Shown here: in pieces, positions 1 through 6,628 of the stretch
How the letters are laid out: every line of letters starts with the position of its first letter
Position numbering within the stretch: the stretch's first letter is position 1
Source of the DNA: Methanoculleus marisnigri
GTDB taxonomy: Archaea > Halobacteriota > Methanomicrobia > Methanomicrobiales > Methanoculleaceae
Reading direction: 5' to 3'
DNA length: 11,034 bases
Assembly (NCBI GenBank): GCA_002503885.1
Contig: DASQ01000125.1
Coordinates: 1-11,034, forward strand
Translations under genes and position numbers: made by a program
Notes under the pieces: generated by a model
Told to the model about the DNA's origin: nothing
Databases searched by the model: none
What the model saw: the letters and a program-made list of their open reading frames with translations, nothing else

Positions 1-2
1 TC

Positions 3-101
3 CCTCACGGCCTGCCTTCTGTGTGGGACCATATCCCGATCTGCACCATGGATTGCTTCACGCGAAACTACGAAATTTCAGTCCTGTTGAATAGGGCATG
101 A
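3..101 (+). CDS. possible C-terminal fragment of an unidentified protein (partial at window start)
   Basis: An open frame enters from the left edge and ends at a TGA at 99-101. Its last residues read NYEISVLLNRA, which looks protein-like. Only 32 codons are visible and no family can be recognised. A second plus frame (bases 2-91) is also open to a TAG, so the choice of frame rests only on how natural the residues look and a moderate third-position GC. It could be the tail of a real gene or chance. Confidence 0.2.
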   Translation, partial: PHGLPSVWDHIPICTMDCFTRNYEISVLLNRA

Positions 102-374
102 ATATGGGCGCATCGACCCGGGACGAGGAATCACCCCGGGCATGCCCCTGCAAGTGGACCATGGGGATATCGCCTCGCGGGGGTGGGGCTGACGGGGGGG
201 GTCTCCCCCTCCCCTGTCTCTACTGCCGAATGGGATACCCGTAACCCCCACCCCCAGGGCGGGGGCAGTCATGGCGATACCCGGTGGAAAGCCGTGCTCC
301 GGAGTACCCCCGGAGTGCGACCATAGCGCCCGCCCCCACACGCCAAAATTCCTAAAATAAACTGACAAGATGCA
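102..374. other. GC-rich gene-free region with G-runs and inverted repeats
   Basis: I see no convincing gene here. A minus-strand open frame of 96 codons crosses the stretch, but it is rich in Gly, Pro and Arg, as expected from GC-rich non-coding DNA. The region carries runs of 5, 4 and 8 G at 179-183, 185-188 and 194-201, which fit a G-quadruplex pattern on the plus strand. It also has C-runs at 205-214 and 245-255, and an inverted CTCCGG...CCGGAG pair near 298-317. It lies directly downstream of the minus-strand FemAB-like gene, so some hairpins could serve in its termination. Confidence 0.5.
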
Positions 375-1391
375 CTAGACCCTGCCGGTCGCCATCATCA
401 GTCTTTTGACGAAGGCGAGGTACGCCCACTCAGAGGCTGCCCCGAGGGTGTCTTTCTTCTCGATCTCGAAGTACATCATGAGATCCGGGTTGAACCTCGA
501 CTTGAAGAAGACCAGGTCCGGGTTGTTCGCACCCATGTTCTCAAAGGTCCGGTAGCCTTCGGCCTTTGCACGCTGGATCAGGAGCCACTGGAGATACTCG
601 TTCCCGGCGTGAGCGCTATCGAGCCGCGGGGTTCCCATCCAGAGCAGAAACCGCTTGTATTCCTGTGTTGCCACCACACCGGCAACCTCGTCTCCGGCAT
701 CGTAGAGGTAGTATACCCCGATCCGATCCGGGTAGGCACGCACGAGATCTTCGAGGTAATCTTGCCGTATGAGTGGAATATCAAGCGACGGGTCCTGGTA
801 ACGGTCGGCAAGGAGCCGGTGGAGCGTGGAGATATCGCTCGTCTTCTCCAGTCGGAGACCGGCCCCGGCTTCTTTCTTCAGTTTATTCCGAAGTTTGTAG
901 TGGAGGTTGTTCCAGAGCACCTCAAGCGTTCGATCCAGGTTGATGGTGTAGGTATACCGAACCCGTGCGTCGCACCGGTCCCAGAGGTAATGGCGGACGT
1001 CGTTGAACTCCGGGACGAAGGCTATCGAGAGGTAGTTCGGTGAGAGGTTCCGGATCTCGTCCTGGATCTCCCCTGCCACCATCCCGAGGAGGGACTCCTT
1101 CTTGCTCTGTTTAAGCTCCCCAAAGCTCCTGCTCATCACGCACCCGAGGTGAGGTATCACCGTGAGCGGGGGTGGGGAGAAGACAGCGCTAACGCCATGC
1201 ATTCGCCTGGAAAAGAGCGGGAATACACAGATCAATTCTTCCCCCTTATAGACCGCGTACGGAAGGAGGGTGCTCCCCGTATGCTTTGCTGTCAGGTGCA
1301 GGTAGTCCCACTTATGAAAGAGAAGTCCTGAGGGGCTGTCATCGATGAAGGCGTCCCAGGTATCTCTGTCGTCAACTCTGCTCACGGTCAT
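375..1391 (-). CDS. FemAB-like / GNAT-superfamily N-acyltransferase
   Basis: The 338-residue product resembles the FemAB/BioF2-type acyltransferases (Acetyltransf_6-like, double GNAT fold), which move an acyl or aminoacyl group onto an amino group, often in cell-wall or exopolysaccharide pathways. The first half is a GNAT-like domain. The basic stretch YKLRNKLKKEAGAG opens the second half, and the C-terminal NEYLQWLLIQRAKAEGY...FFKSRF pattern (small residues, long helix, then FKxxF) is typical of FemAB-related proteins from surface-polymer loci. No signal peptide or membrane segment is seen, so it should be cytoplasmic. I chose the ATG at 1389-1391 because GAGGTGA (1400-1406, minus strand) sits 8 bases upstream. 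A GTG at 1401-1403 would add four residues but overlaps that site. The gene diverges from the CapK/CapA pair, which supports an envelope role. The true acceptor and donor are unknown. Confidence 0.8.
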   Translation of the reverse strand: MTVSRVDDRDTWDAFIDDSPSGLLFHKWDYLHLTAKHTGSTLLPYAVYKGEELICVFPLFSRRMHGVSAVFSPPPLTVIPHLGCVMSRSFGELKQSKKESLLGMVAGEIQDEIRNLSPNYLSIAFVPEFNDVRHYLWDRCDARVRYTYTINLDRTLEVLWNNLHYKLRNKLKKEAGAGLRLEKTSDISTLHRLLADRYQDPSLDIPLIRQDYLEDLVRAYPDRIGVYYLYDAGDEVAGVVATQEYKRFLLWMGTPRLDSAHAGNEYLQWLLIQRAKAEGYRTFENMGANNPDLVFFKSRFNPDLMMYFEIEKKDTLGAASEWAYLAFVKRLMMATGRV

Positions 1392-1456
1392 ACCTTCCGT
1401 CACCTCGGCGCTGTCACGTTCTCTGCTGCTCCGCGACCTCTAATCACCTCCCGGGT

Positions 1457-1470
1457 CCATATATACCTTT
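1457..1470 (-). promoter_or_regulatory. TATA box/BRE for the FemAB-like gene
   Basis: Read on the minus strand, this is AAAGGTATATATGG: a purine-rich BRE-like lead followed by a clear archaeal TATA box. Transcription would start about 25 bases downstream, near 1438, giving a leader of roughly 45-50 bases before the ATG at 1391. A second strong Shine-Dalgarno-like GGGAGGTGA (about 1445-1453) follows the box but is not next to a usable start of any length. Confidence 0.55.
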
Positions 1471-1529
1471 CTCCAGGTCCGCCGGGAGGCAGGACATGGC
1501 CACCCCACCCCGGGGGAGATACCCGGAAG

Positions 1530-1547
1530 ACCCGGGGCACCCCGGGT
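1530..1547. repeat. perfect GC-rich inverted repeat
   Basis: ACCCGGGG, CA, CCCCGGGT: perfect 8-base arms around a 2-base centre. It lies between two divergent promoters (1457-1470 and 1574-1584). There is no T-run beside it, so it is not a classical terminator. It could be a cruciform or operator, or a barrier between the two transcription units. Confidence 0.45.
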
Positions 1548-1573
1548 TCACGGCGCCTGACCCCGACGGGAAC

Positions 1574-1584
1574 CTATATATACG
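1574..1584 (+). promoter_or_regulatory. TATA box for the small ORF at 1605
   Basis: CTATATATACG is a strong archaeal TATA box. Its centre (about 1578) is 27 bases before the ATG at 1605, so the transcript would be leaderless or nearly so. A GTGAGGTAG Shine-Dalgarno-like match at 1592-1600 also precedes the ATG. Confidence 0.5.
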
Positions 1585-1604
1585 CCTACACGTGAGGTAG
1601 GGGC

Positions 1605-1796
1605 ATGGTTGCACTCCGCCTTCTCGCCATGGACGACGTATCGTTTCGCTCGTGGGAGGGCAATGGTTCGGGTGCGTACGGTGACATCTGGGTAGTCATA
1701 TCGGAAAAAAATCTCTTTCCCGAGTTCCTGAAACACTTTTGCCGTGCATCCGGCCGGGATCTGGTCTCCATCCCGTACTCCGAGAACTTCTTCTAA
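1605..1796 (+). CDS. small hypothetical protein (63 aa)
   Basis: I do not recognise this protein. It starts at an ATG correctly placed behind a strong TATA box and a GAGGT element. It is mostly hydrophilic, with one short aromatic/hydrophobic stretch (GDIWVVISEKNLFPEFLKHF) at about residues 27-46, and it ends in ENFF. It has two cysteines or fewer and no metal-binding pattern, signal peptide or membrane span. Third-position GC is moderate. A competing minus-strand frame (1548-1832) covers the same DNA but has only a GTG start without a nearby ribosome site, so the plus reading is preferred. It stands alone between the divergent FemAB-like gene and the CapK-like gene, about 100 bases before the latter. 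Confidence 0.45.
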   Translation: MVALRLLAMDDVSFRSWEGNGSGAYGDIWVVISEKNLFPEFLKHFCRASGRDLVSIPYSENFF

Positions 1797-1829
1797 CCAG
1801 ACGCAATCTCCACCGATGCCTGCCGTCTC

Positions 1830-1865
1830 CACCGTGTTAACGGTGTTACGTCACCTCACCGTGAG
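1830..1865. promoter_or_regulatory. two inverted repeats just upstream of the CapK-like gene promoter
   Basis: CACCGT-GTTA-ACGGTG (1830-1845) has perfect 6-base arms. CTCAC-C-GTGAG (1855-1865) has perfect 5-base arms. The second ends two bases before the BRE/TATA element at 1867, where archaeal activators or repressors often bind. They could be operator sites. The first might instead help end transcription of the small ORF, but no T-run follows. Confidence 0.35.
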
Positions 1866-1866
1866 C

Positions 1867-1879
1867 AAAACGTTTAATG
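1867..1879 (+). promoter_or_regulatory. BRE/TATA promoter of the CapK-CapA unit
   Basis: AAAACGTTTAATG resembles an archaeal BRE plus TATA box. The same AAACGTTTAA core lies before the hsp20 gene (7873-7882). The box centre (about 1874) is 25 bases from the GTG at 1899 and 31 from the ATG at 1905, so the mRNA should be leaderless or carry only a few leader bases. Confidence 0.55.
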
Positions 1880-1898
1880 CGAAGTACTAACATCAGCA

Positions 1899-3311
1899 GT
1901 GGCAATGGGTGTGCGGATGAATCATCGGGGGTTGAAGGCTCTCCGGCTTGAAAATTCTGTGACGGCGAGGGCCCTTCGCATCCTCCCCGCATACTCTGCG
2001 TACAGAAAGACTTACTCCCTCCTTCAGCAATCCCGGCGGTGGAGCGAGGAAGAACTCGCAGCCTACCAGATGCAGGCGCTCTCGCGTCTGCTCGATCACG
2101 CCTACGAAAACGTCCCCTACTACCGCCGGGTCTTTGAAGAGCGCCATCTCGTGCCCGGGGATATCCAGACGCCCCGGGACCTTGCTCTCCTTCCCTTCCT
2201 GACCCGGGCGGACCTGCAGAACAACCTCGCCGACTTAAAAGCCCGGAACTACCCGGAGACAGCCTTCGAGTACGTCACCACCGGGGGGTCCACGGGTATC
2301 CCCGTCGGCTTCTACTACGAGAAGGGGGTCTCCCGGGCCCGGGAGTGGGCGTTCATGAAAAACCAGTGGGACCGTGTCGGTTACCGGTTCACCGACCGGT
2401 GCGTCGTCCTCCGGGGCTACATCGTCGGGTCCGCCCGGGATGGCATCTTCTGGAAGAAGACGCTCTTCGGGCGGTGGCTGCTGATGTCCTCCCATCACAT
2501 GACCGAAGAGACCCTCCCGACCTACATCGACCAGATCCGAAAATTCCGGCCCCGCTTCATCCAGGCATATCCATCGGTGGCCATGATCCTGGCCCGGTAT
2601 ATGGTGGACCACGGCATCGAGCCCTTCCCGACCGTTAAAGCGGTCCTCTGCGGCTCCGAGAACCTCTACCCCTGGCAGCGGAGCCTGCTTACCGAGACCT
2701 TCGGGTGCCGGGTCTTCTCCTGGTACGGGAACTCCGAACAGACGGTGCTCGCCGGCGAGTGTGAGGAGAGCACCCGGTATCACATCTTTCCCGAATACGG
2801 GATCGTCGAACTGATCGGGAGAGACGGCCTGCCCGTGAAGGGGCCGGGCGCGATGGGGGAGGTGGTCGCGACGAGCCTCATAAACCCCATCTGCCCCCTC
2901 ATCCGCTACCGGACCATGGACATTGCGGTTCTCGGGAAGGCCCCCTGCTCCTGCGGCCGTGCCTACCCGATGCTTGACCGGGTTGAGGGAAGGCTTCAGG
3001 AGTTCATCGTGACGAAGGATCGCCGGTTCATATCGATGACGGCGGTGAACATGCACTCCGATGTCTTTGACAACGTTGCACAGTTTCAGTTTTACCAGAA
3101 GAGGGAAGGAGAAGTCCTGATGCGGATCGTAAAGAAACCGGGATATAACGACCGGGATACGGAACGCATTCTCCGGGAACTCAACAAAAAATTTGAGGGC
3201 GACGTGGATGTGACCATCCGCTTCGTCGGGATAATCCCCCGCACACGGCGCGGCAAGTATCAGTTCCTGATACAGGACCTGCCGCTGGACCGGTGGGGCA
3301 TTTCGGTGTGA
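1899..3311 (+). CDS. CapK/PaaK-like adenylate-forming ligase (coenzyme F390 synthetase/phenylacetate-CoA ligase family)
   Basis: This is a 470-residue member of the AMP-forming ligase group that includes phenylacetate-CoA ligase, F390 synthetase and CapK of capsule loci. The family activates a carboxylate with ATP as an acyl-adenylate. Visible motifs are TTGGSTGIP at about residues 127-135 (phosphate-binding loop), WYGNSE at 275-280 (aromatic-Tyr-Gly-x-x-Glu), RYRTMDIA at 336-343 (adenosine-binding Asp), and RRGKYQF near 450-456 with Lys453 in the place of the C-terminal catalytic lysine. A CSCGR stretch near 350 matches the zinc-knuckle-like element of PaaK relatives. The N-terminal region (PYYRRVF) is typical of the CapK branch. 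There is no signal peptide. In-frame starts at 1899 (GTG), 1905 (ATG) and 1917 (ATG) are all possible; the promoter favours the first two. Only 6 bases separate it from the CapA-like gene, so they form an operon. Whether the product is a CoA thioester or a polymer precursor cannot be told. Confidence 0.88.
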   Translation: MAMGVRMNHRGLKALRLENSVTARALRILPAYSAYRKTYSLLQQSRRWSEEELAAYQMQALSRLLDHAYENVPYYRRVFEERHLVPGDIQTPRDLALLPFLTRADLQNNLADLKARNYPETAFEYVTTGGSTGIPVGFYYEKGVSRAREWAFMKNQWDRVGYRFTDRCVVLRGYIVGSARDGIFWKKTLFGRWLLMSSHHMTEETLPTYIDQIRKFRPRFIQAYPSVAMILARYMVDHGIEPFPTVKAVLCGSENLYPWQRSLLTETFGCRVFSWYGNSEQTVLAGECEESTRYHIFPEYGIVELIGRDGLPVKGPGAMGEVVATSLINPICPLIRYRTMDIAVLGKAPCSCGRAYPMLDRVEGRLQEFIVTKDRRFISMTAVNMHSDVFDNVAQFQFYQKREGEVLMRIVKKPGYNDRDTERILRELNKKFEGDVDVTIRFVGIIPRTRRGKYQFLIQDLPLDRWGISV

Positions 3312-3317
3312 GAAACC

Positions 3318-4427
3318 ATGCAGAAACTCAGATTAATAGCAGCAGGAGATATATGGGTCCGGACGGGGAACAACCAGTATCCATTCGAGGAGGTCCACCA
3401 TATCCTCCAGGATAAGGACCTCCTCTTCGGGAACCTGGAGACCGCTCTCTCGGAGACGGGGGAGCGGGCGGAGAAGCATCATGTGATCTCCACGTCTCCG
3501 GATGCGGCCCGATACCTGGTGGATGCCGGGTTTGACGTCATGAGCGTTGCAAACAACCACTCCGGCGACCTCGGAACCGAAGGCTTTGCAAACACCCTGA
3601 ATGCGCTCGAGAGCCGCGGCATCCTCCCCATCGGGGGATCGGCGACAGAGAACCGGCAGGAGCCGGTCATCCTCGAGAGGAACGGCATCTCGATCGGGTT
3701 TGCCGGCTACACGATCGGCAAACTCGCCGTATCCCACGACGTCTCAGTCAACCGGCTGGTCGAGGAGGATATCTTCAAGGACATCGCCACTCTCGCGGGC
3801 CGGTGCGACCACATTGCCATCTCGCTGCACTGGGGGGCCGAGATGGCCTACTACCCGTCCCCCCAGCAGATCGACCTCGCACACCGGCTCATCGACGCGG
3901 GGGCCACCCTGATCCTCGGGCACCACCCCCATACCATGCAGGCGATCGAACGCTACCGTGGGGGGCTCATCGCCTACTCGCTCGGCATGCTCCAGTTCGA
4001 ACCCCGCTGGCCTCATAACCTCTCGCGGGAGGCGGTCATCCTCTCGGTCGACCTGCAGAACGACGGGGTCGTCGGGGAGTGCGGGGTGACCCCGCTCATT
4101 GTCGATGACAATTTTGTGCCCCATGTCGCGGAGGGAACTTCGGGCGAGAATATCCGAGATTTCCTCGCCGAGATCTCACGAGAAGTCACCGAAGGCCAGA
4201 TTACCGAGGCCCGGTGGTTCGAGGAGATCGCGCCGGTCTACATGAAGATGAACTTTGAGAGCTACCGGTACCGGATACGCCACAACGGACCCCTTCCCCT
4301 CCTGGAGATGAGCGTCTGGTTCTTCACCCCCTTCTGCCTGAAGTGCTTCGCCGGCCTGATCCGCCGGTCGCTTCGCCCAGGTTCGGCGCCGCAGAGGCGC
4401 ACCCCGGGGAGTGGTGCCGGGAACTGA
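3318..4427 (+). CDS. CapA family protein (metallophosphatase fold, capsule/poly-gamma-glutamate associated)
   Basis: The 369-residue product belongs to the CapA/PgsA (COG2843) family, which has a calcineurin-like metallophosphoesterase fold and is tied to poly-gamma-glutamate or polysaccharide capsule synthesis in bacteria. Metal-site signatures appear in order: GDIW (residues 10-13), GNLE (38-41), ANNH (78-81), HWG (171-173) and GHHPH (201-205). All the expected Asp, Asn and His residues are there, so it is probably catalytically competent. Bacterial CapA usually has an N-terminal membrane anchor. Here residue 1 leads straight into the first beta strand, so this looks like a soluble, cytoplasmic version. 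The last 60 residues are basic and partly hydrophobic (SVWFFTPFCLKCFAGLIRRSL), which may allow loose membrane contact. The start ATG follows the upstream stop by 6 bases, with GGTGTGA as a weak ribosome site. The substrate is unknown. Confidence 0.87.
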   Translation: MQKLRLIAAGDIWVRTGNNQYPFEEVHHILQDKDLLFGNLETALSETGERAEKHHVISTSPDAARYLVDAGFDVMSVANNHSGDLGTEGFANTLNALESRGILPIGGSATENRQEPVILERNGISIGFAGYTIGKLAVSHDVSVNRLVEEDIFKDIATLAGRCDHIAISLHWGAEMAYYPSPQQIDLAHRLIDAGATLILGHHPHTMQAIERYRGGLIAYSLGMLQFEPRWPHNLSREAVILSVDLQNDGVVGECGVTPLIVDDNFVPHVAEGTSGENIRDFLAEISREVTEGQITEARWFEEIAPVYMKMNFESYRYRIRHNGPLPLLEMSVWFFTPFCLKCFAGLIRRSLRPGSAPQRRTPGSGAGN

Positions 4428-4441
4428 ACGGGGGTGAAGGG

Positions 4442-4458
4442 GCCGGGGAACCCCCGGC
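4442..4458 (+). repeat. GC hairpin after the CapA gene
   Basis: GCCGGGG-AAC-CCCCGGC is a perfect 7-base stem 15 bases after the CapA stop. No T-run follows directly. With the next hairpin it forms a tandem structure that may stabilise or end the CapK-CapA message. Confidence 0.45.
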
Positions 4459-4486
4459 AAGTCGGTCCGCGCCGGGTCCGATTTAA

Positions 4487-4511
4487 CCGGGCTCCAGCCC
4501 GGCCCGTTTTT
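4487..4511 (+). terminator. hairpin plus T-run terminator of the CapK-CapA unit
   Basis: CCGGGC-TCCA-GCCCGG (4487-4502) is a perfect 6-base stem, extendable to 7. It is followed by CCCG and five T (4507-4511). The placement, 60 bases after CapA and well before the next promoter, fits a terminator; in archaea the T-run is the main signal. Confidence 0.6.
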
Positions 4512-4596
4512 CAACGCATCCCGTATTCCGGCGCATCCTCACCCACCATTCCTCCGGAAGGCCGCCGGATACCCGGGGGCGGGGCCGCAAAACTCT

Positions 4597-4608
4597 CATT
4601 ATAATTGG
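4597..4608 (+). promoter_or_regulatory. TATA box of the 2-oxoacid:ferredoxin oxidoreductase operon
   Basis: CATTATAATTGG is AT-rich in an otherwise GC-rich spacer. Transcription would begin near 4625-4628. This makes a TTG or GTG start at 4605/4608 impossible and supports the TTG at 4641, which has GAGAGGAGTG (4623-4632) just upstream. Confidence 0.5.
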
Positions 4609-4640
4609 TGACAAATATAGATGAGAGGAGTGTAAACAAT

Positions 4641-5522
4641 TTGTCCGCGATTCCGAAGGAGGAGTATCTGTATAAGTGCACGTCCGCCTGTGCGGGGTGC
4701 AGCTCTTCCCTGTGTCTGCGCTACGTGCTCAAAGCGGCCGGCCCCGATACCGTTCTGGTCGTGCCCGCCTGCTGCACCAGCGTCATCCAGGGGATCTACC
4801 CCAACACGGCGATGAACGTGCCGGTCTATAATATAGCGTTTGCCGCAGCCGCCGCCTGCGCTTCCGGCCTGAGCAACGCTCTTAGCGCGCTCGGGAAAGA
4901 GACCAACGTCATCGTCTACGCAGGTGACGGCGGGACGGTCGATATCGGGATTCAGTCGCTCTCCGGCGCTTTTGAGCGGGGCACCAATTTCCTCTACATC
5001 TGCTACGACAACGAGGCGTACGGCAACACCGGCATGCAGCGGTCGGGCTCGACCCCTCTCGGAGCACGCACCACCACGACCCCCGGCGGCAAGCCCACGG
5101 CCAAGAAGGACCTCGACCGCATCGTCGAGGCGCATAACCCCCCCTACATGGCGACCGCCTGCAGCGCCTACCCACTCGACCTCTACAAGAAAGTGAAGAA
5201 GGCGCTCTCGATCGAGGGGCCCAAGTTCATCCATATCCTGGCGCCGTGCCCGCCCGGATGGCGCTACCCCACGGAGAAGACCGTCGAGATGGGGAAACTG
5301 GCGGTGAAGACCGCCCAGTGGATTCTCTACGAGCGCGAGTTCGGGAAACTCGCGATCAGCGGCCCGTCGAAGGCCGCGATGAGGAAGCCGGCGCCGATCG
5401 AGGACTACATCAACGGCCAGGGCCGGTTCAAGAACCTGAGTCCTGAGGTCATGAGCGAGATCCGGCAGCAGGTGGACCGGAACATTCAGCGCCTTTCCCG
5501 CGAGGAGGCCGGCGTATGCTGA
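4641..5522 (+). CDS. porB: 2-oxoacid:ferredoxin oxidoreductase, beta subunit (pyruvate/2-oxoisovalerate type)
   Basis: The 293-residue beta subunit binds thiamine pyrophosphate and the proximal [4Fe-4S] cluster of a CoA-dependent oxidoreductase that interconverts a 2-oxoacid and acyl-CoA plus CO2 with ferredoxin. The TPP motif GDGG lies at residues 95-98 and is completed by CYDNEAYGNTG about 30 residues on. Cluster ligands are CAGC (Cys17, Cys20), the CC pair at 44-45, and the late Cys in APCPPGW. CTSVIQG in place of the usual pyruvate-synthase CLEV motif resembles a VOR-like branch, so the substrate (pyruvate or a branched-chain 2-oxoacid) is open and the symbol is family-level only. The start is taken as TTG 4641, giving MSAIPKEEYLYK and a ribosome site GAGAGGAG about 10 bases upstream. 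Upstream TTG/GTG codons at 4605/4608 lie inside the promoter. It overlaps the alpha gene by 7 bases. Confidence 0.88.
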   Translation: MSAIPKEEYLYKCTSACAGCSSSLCLRYVLKAAGPDTVLVVPACCTSVIQGIYPNTAMNVPVYNIAFAAAAACASGLSNALSALGKETNVIVYAGDGGTVDIGIQSLSGAFERGTNFLYICYDNEAYGNTGMQRSGSTPLGARTTTTPGGKPTAKKDLDRIVEAHNPPYMATACSAYPLDLYKKVKKALSIEGPKFIHILAPCPPGWRYPTEKTVEMGKLAVKTAQWILYEREFGKLAISGPSKAAMRKPAPIEDYINGQGRFKNLSPEVMSEIRQQVDRNIQRLSREEAGVC

Positions 5523-6628
5523 CGATCGCGACCGGCAACAAGGCGGTGGCGGCCGCGGTGAAGGCCGCAAAACCGGGTGTCGTCGCCGCATACCCGATCA
5601 CCCCCCAGACCGAGATCGTCGAGCAGCTCGCCGAGTACGTCACCACCGGCGAGCTCGAAAGCCGGTACATCCCGGTGGAGAGCGAGCACTCCGCGATGGC
5701 CGCCTGTATCGGGGCGAGCGCCGGGGGCGTCCGCACCTTCACGGCAACGAGTTCGCACGGTCTCCTTTACATGCACGAGATGGTCCACTGGGCGGCGGGC
5801 GCGCGCCTGCCGATCGTCATGGCAAACGTCAACCGTGCCCTCGGTCCCGGGTGGAACACCTGGGCGGAGCACACCGATGCCTTCTCCCAGCGCGATACGG
5901 GCTGGCTGCAGGTCTTCGTGGGCACGGTCCAGGAGGCCTACGACGCCACCCTGATGGCGTTTAAGATCGCCGAGGACGAGAGGGTCCTCCTCCCGGTGAT
6001 GATCAACCTGGACGGGTTCTCGCTGAGCCACATCATGCAGTCGCTCGAAACGGTTGAGATAGGAGACTTCCTGCCTGCCTATCATCTCCCGCACGCGATC
6101 GATACAGAGAACCCCTGCGGCTACGGCCCCATGACCGGACCGGCCGACTACTTCCGGTTCCGCTGGGATATCGAGCGGTCGATGCGCGACGCTAAGGGCG
6201 TGATCGCGGACGTCGAGCGCGAGTTTGCAGAGCGGTTCGGCCGCTCCTACGGCCCCACCGAGGACTACCGGTGCGAAGATGCCGATGTCATCGTCGTTGC
6301 CATGGGAACGCTCGGGAAAGAGGCGGAGGTGGCGGTCGACCGTCTCCGCGACGAGGGTGTAAAGGCCGGGTCCATGCGCCTGCGCTGGTTCCGCCCCTTC
6401 CCTGACCTCGACCTTGCCGGGCGGGAGGTCGTGGTGATCGACCGCGACTACTCCTTCGGCTTTGGAGGCGTGGTGGCGCATTCTATCAGGTCGAAGACAG
6501 GCATCGTGCCCTACAGCGTGATCGCCGGCCTCGGCGGCCAGGAGGTCACCTACAACGATATCGCGGACTTTGTTCGGAACCGGCATCCCGGTGAGGAGAC
6601 CTGGTTTGGGGTGAGCGACCATGTATGA
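5516..6628 (+). CDS. porA: 2-oxoacid:ferredoxin oxidoreductase, alpha subunit
   Basis: The 370-residue alpha subunit of the same enzyme has an N-terminal pyrimidine-binding TPP domain and a C-terminal transketolase-C-like domain. AAYPITPQTEI at residues 24-34 is the family hallmark for the substrate/TPP pocket. VESEHSA at 54-60 supplies the conserved glutamate, and QRDTGW at 125-130 is characteristic of PorA/VorA. The C-terminal half carries RWFRPFP and DRDYSFGFGG, as in PorA/VorA. The length matches separate archaeal alpha subunits (about 370-400). The ATG lies inside the end of the beta gene, showing translational coupling, and the TGA overlaps the gamma start by 8 bases. The residues VLLPVMINLDGFSLSH are close to the pyruvate-type alpha, while the NRALGPGWNTW stretch is shared by both groups, so the substrate remains uncertain. 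Confidence 0.9.
   Translation: MLTIATGNKAVAAAVKAAKPGVVAAYPITPQTEIVEQLAEYVTTGELESRYIPVESEHSAMAACIGASAGGVRTFTATSSHGLLYMHEMVHWAAGARLPIVMANVNRALGPGWNTWAEHTDAFSQRDTGWLQVFVGTVQEAYDATLMAFKIAEDERVLLPVMINLDGFSLSHIMQSLETVEIGDFLPAYHLPHAIDTENPCGYGPMTGPADYFRFRWDIERSMRDAKGVIADVEREFAERFGRSYGPTEDYRCEDADVIVVAMGTLGKEAEVAVDRLRDEGVKAGSMRLRWFRPFPDLDLAGREVVVIDRDYSFGFGGVVAHSIRSKTGIVPYSVIAGLGGQEVTYNDIADFVRNRHPGEETWFGVSDHV

Noticed and set aside
61..95. Minus-strand segment resembling part of an archaeal CRISPR repeat (TTCAACAGGACTGAAA)
   Set aside because: Occurs once, with no second copy or regular spacing anywhere in the window.
78..368. Minus-strand 96-codon open frame
   Set aside because: Gly/Pro/Arg-rich composition, no ribosome site or promoter, and long G/C runs; typical of chance frames in GC-rich DNA.
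609..1043. Plus-strand 144-codon open frame opposite the FemAB-like gene
   Set aside because: Antisense shadow of a gene with a clear family match and a good start; no promoter or family of its own.
1548..1832. Minus-strand 94-codon frame opposite the small ORF at 1605
   Set aside because: Starts at GTG with no nearby ribosome site, whereas the plus frame has a TATA box and GAGGT in place. Not fully excluded; conservation would decide.
2235..3056. Minus-strand 273-codon frame inside the CapK-like gene
   Set aside because: Antisense shadow caused by high third-position GC; no recognisable motifs.
5486..6622. Minus-strand 378-codon frame opposite the alpha subunit gene
   Set aside because: Mirrors the alpha gene; rich in His, Asp, Gly and Arg as expected of an antisense frame, with no domain.
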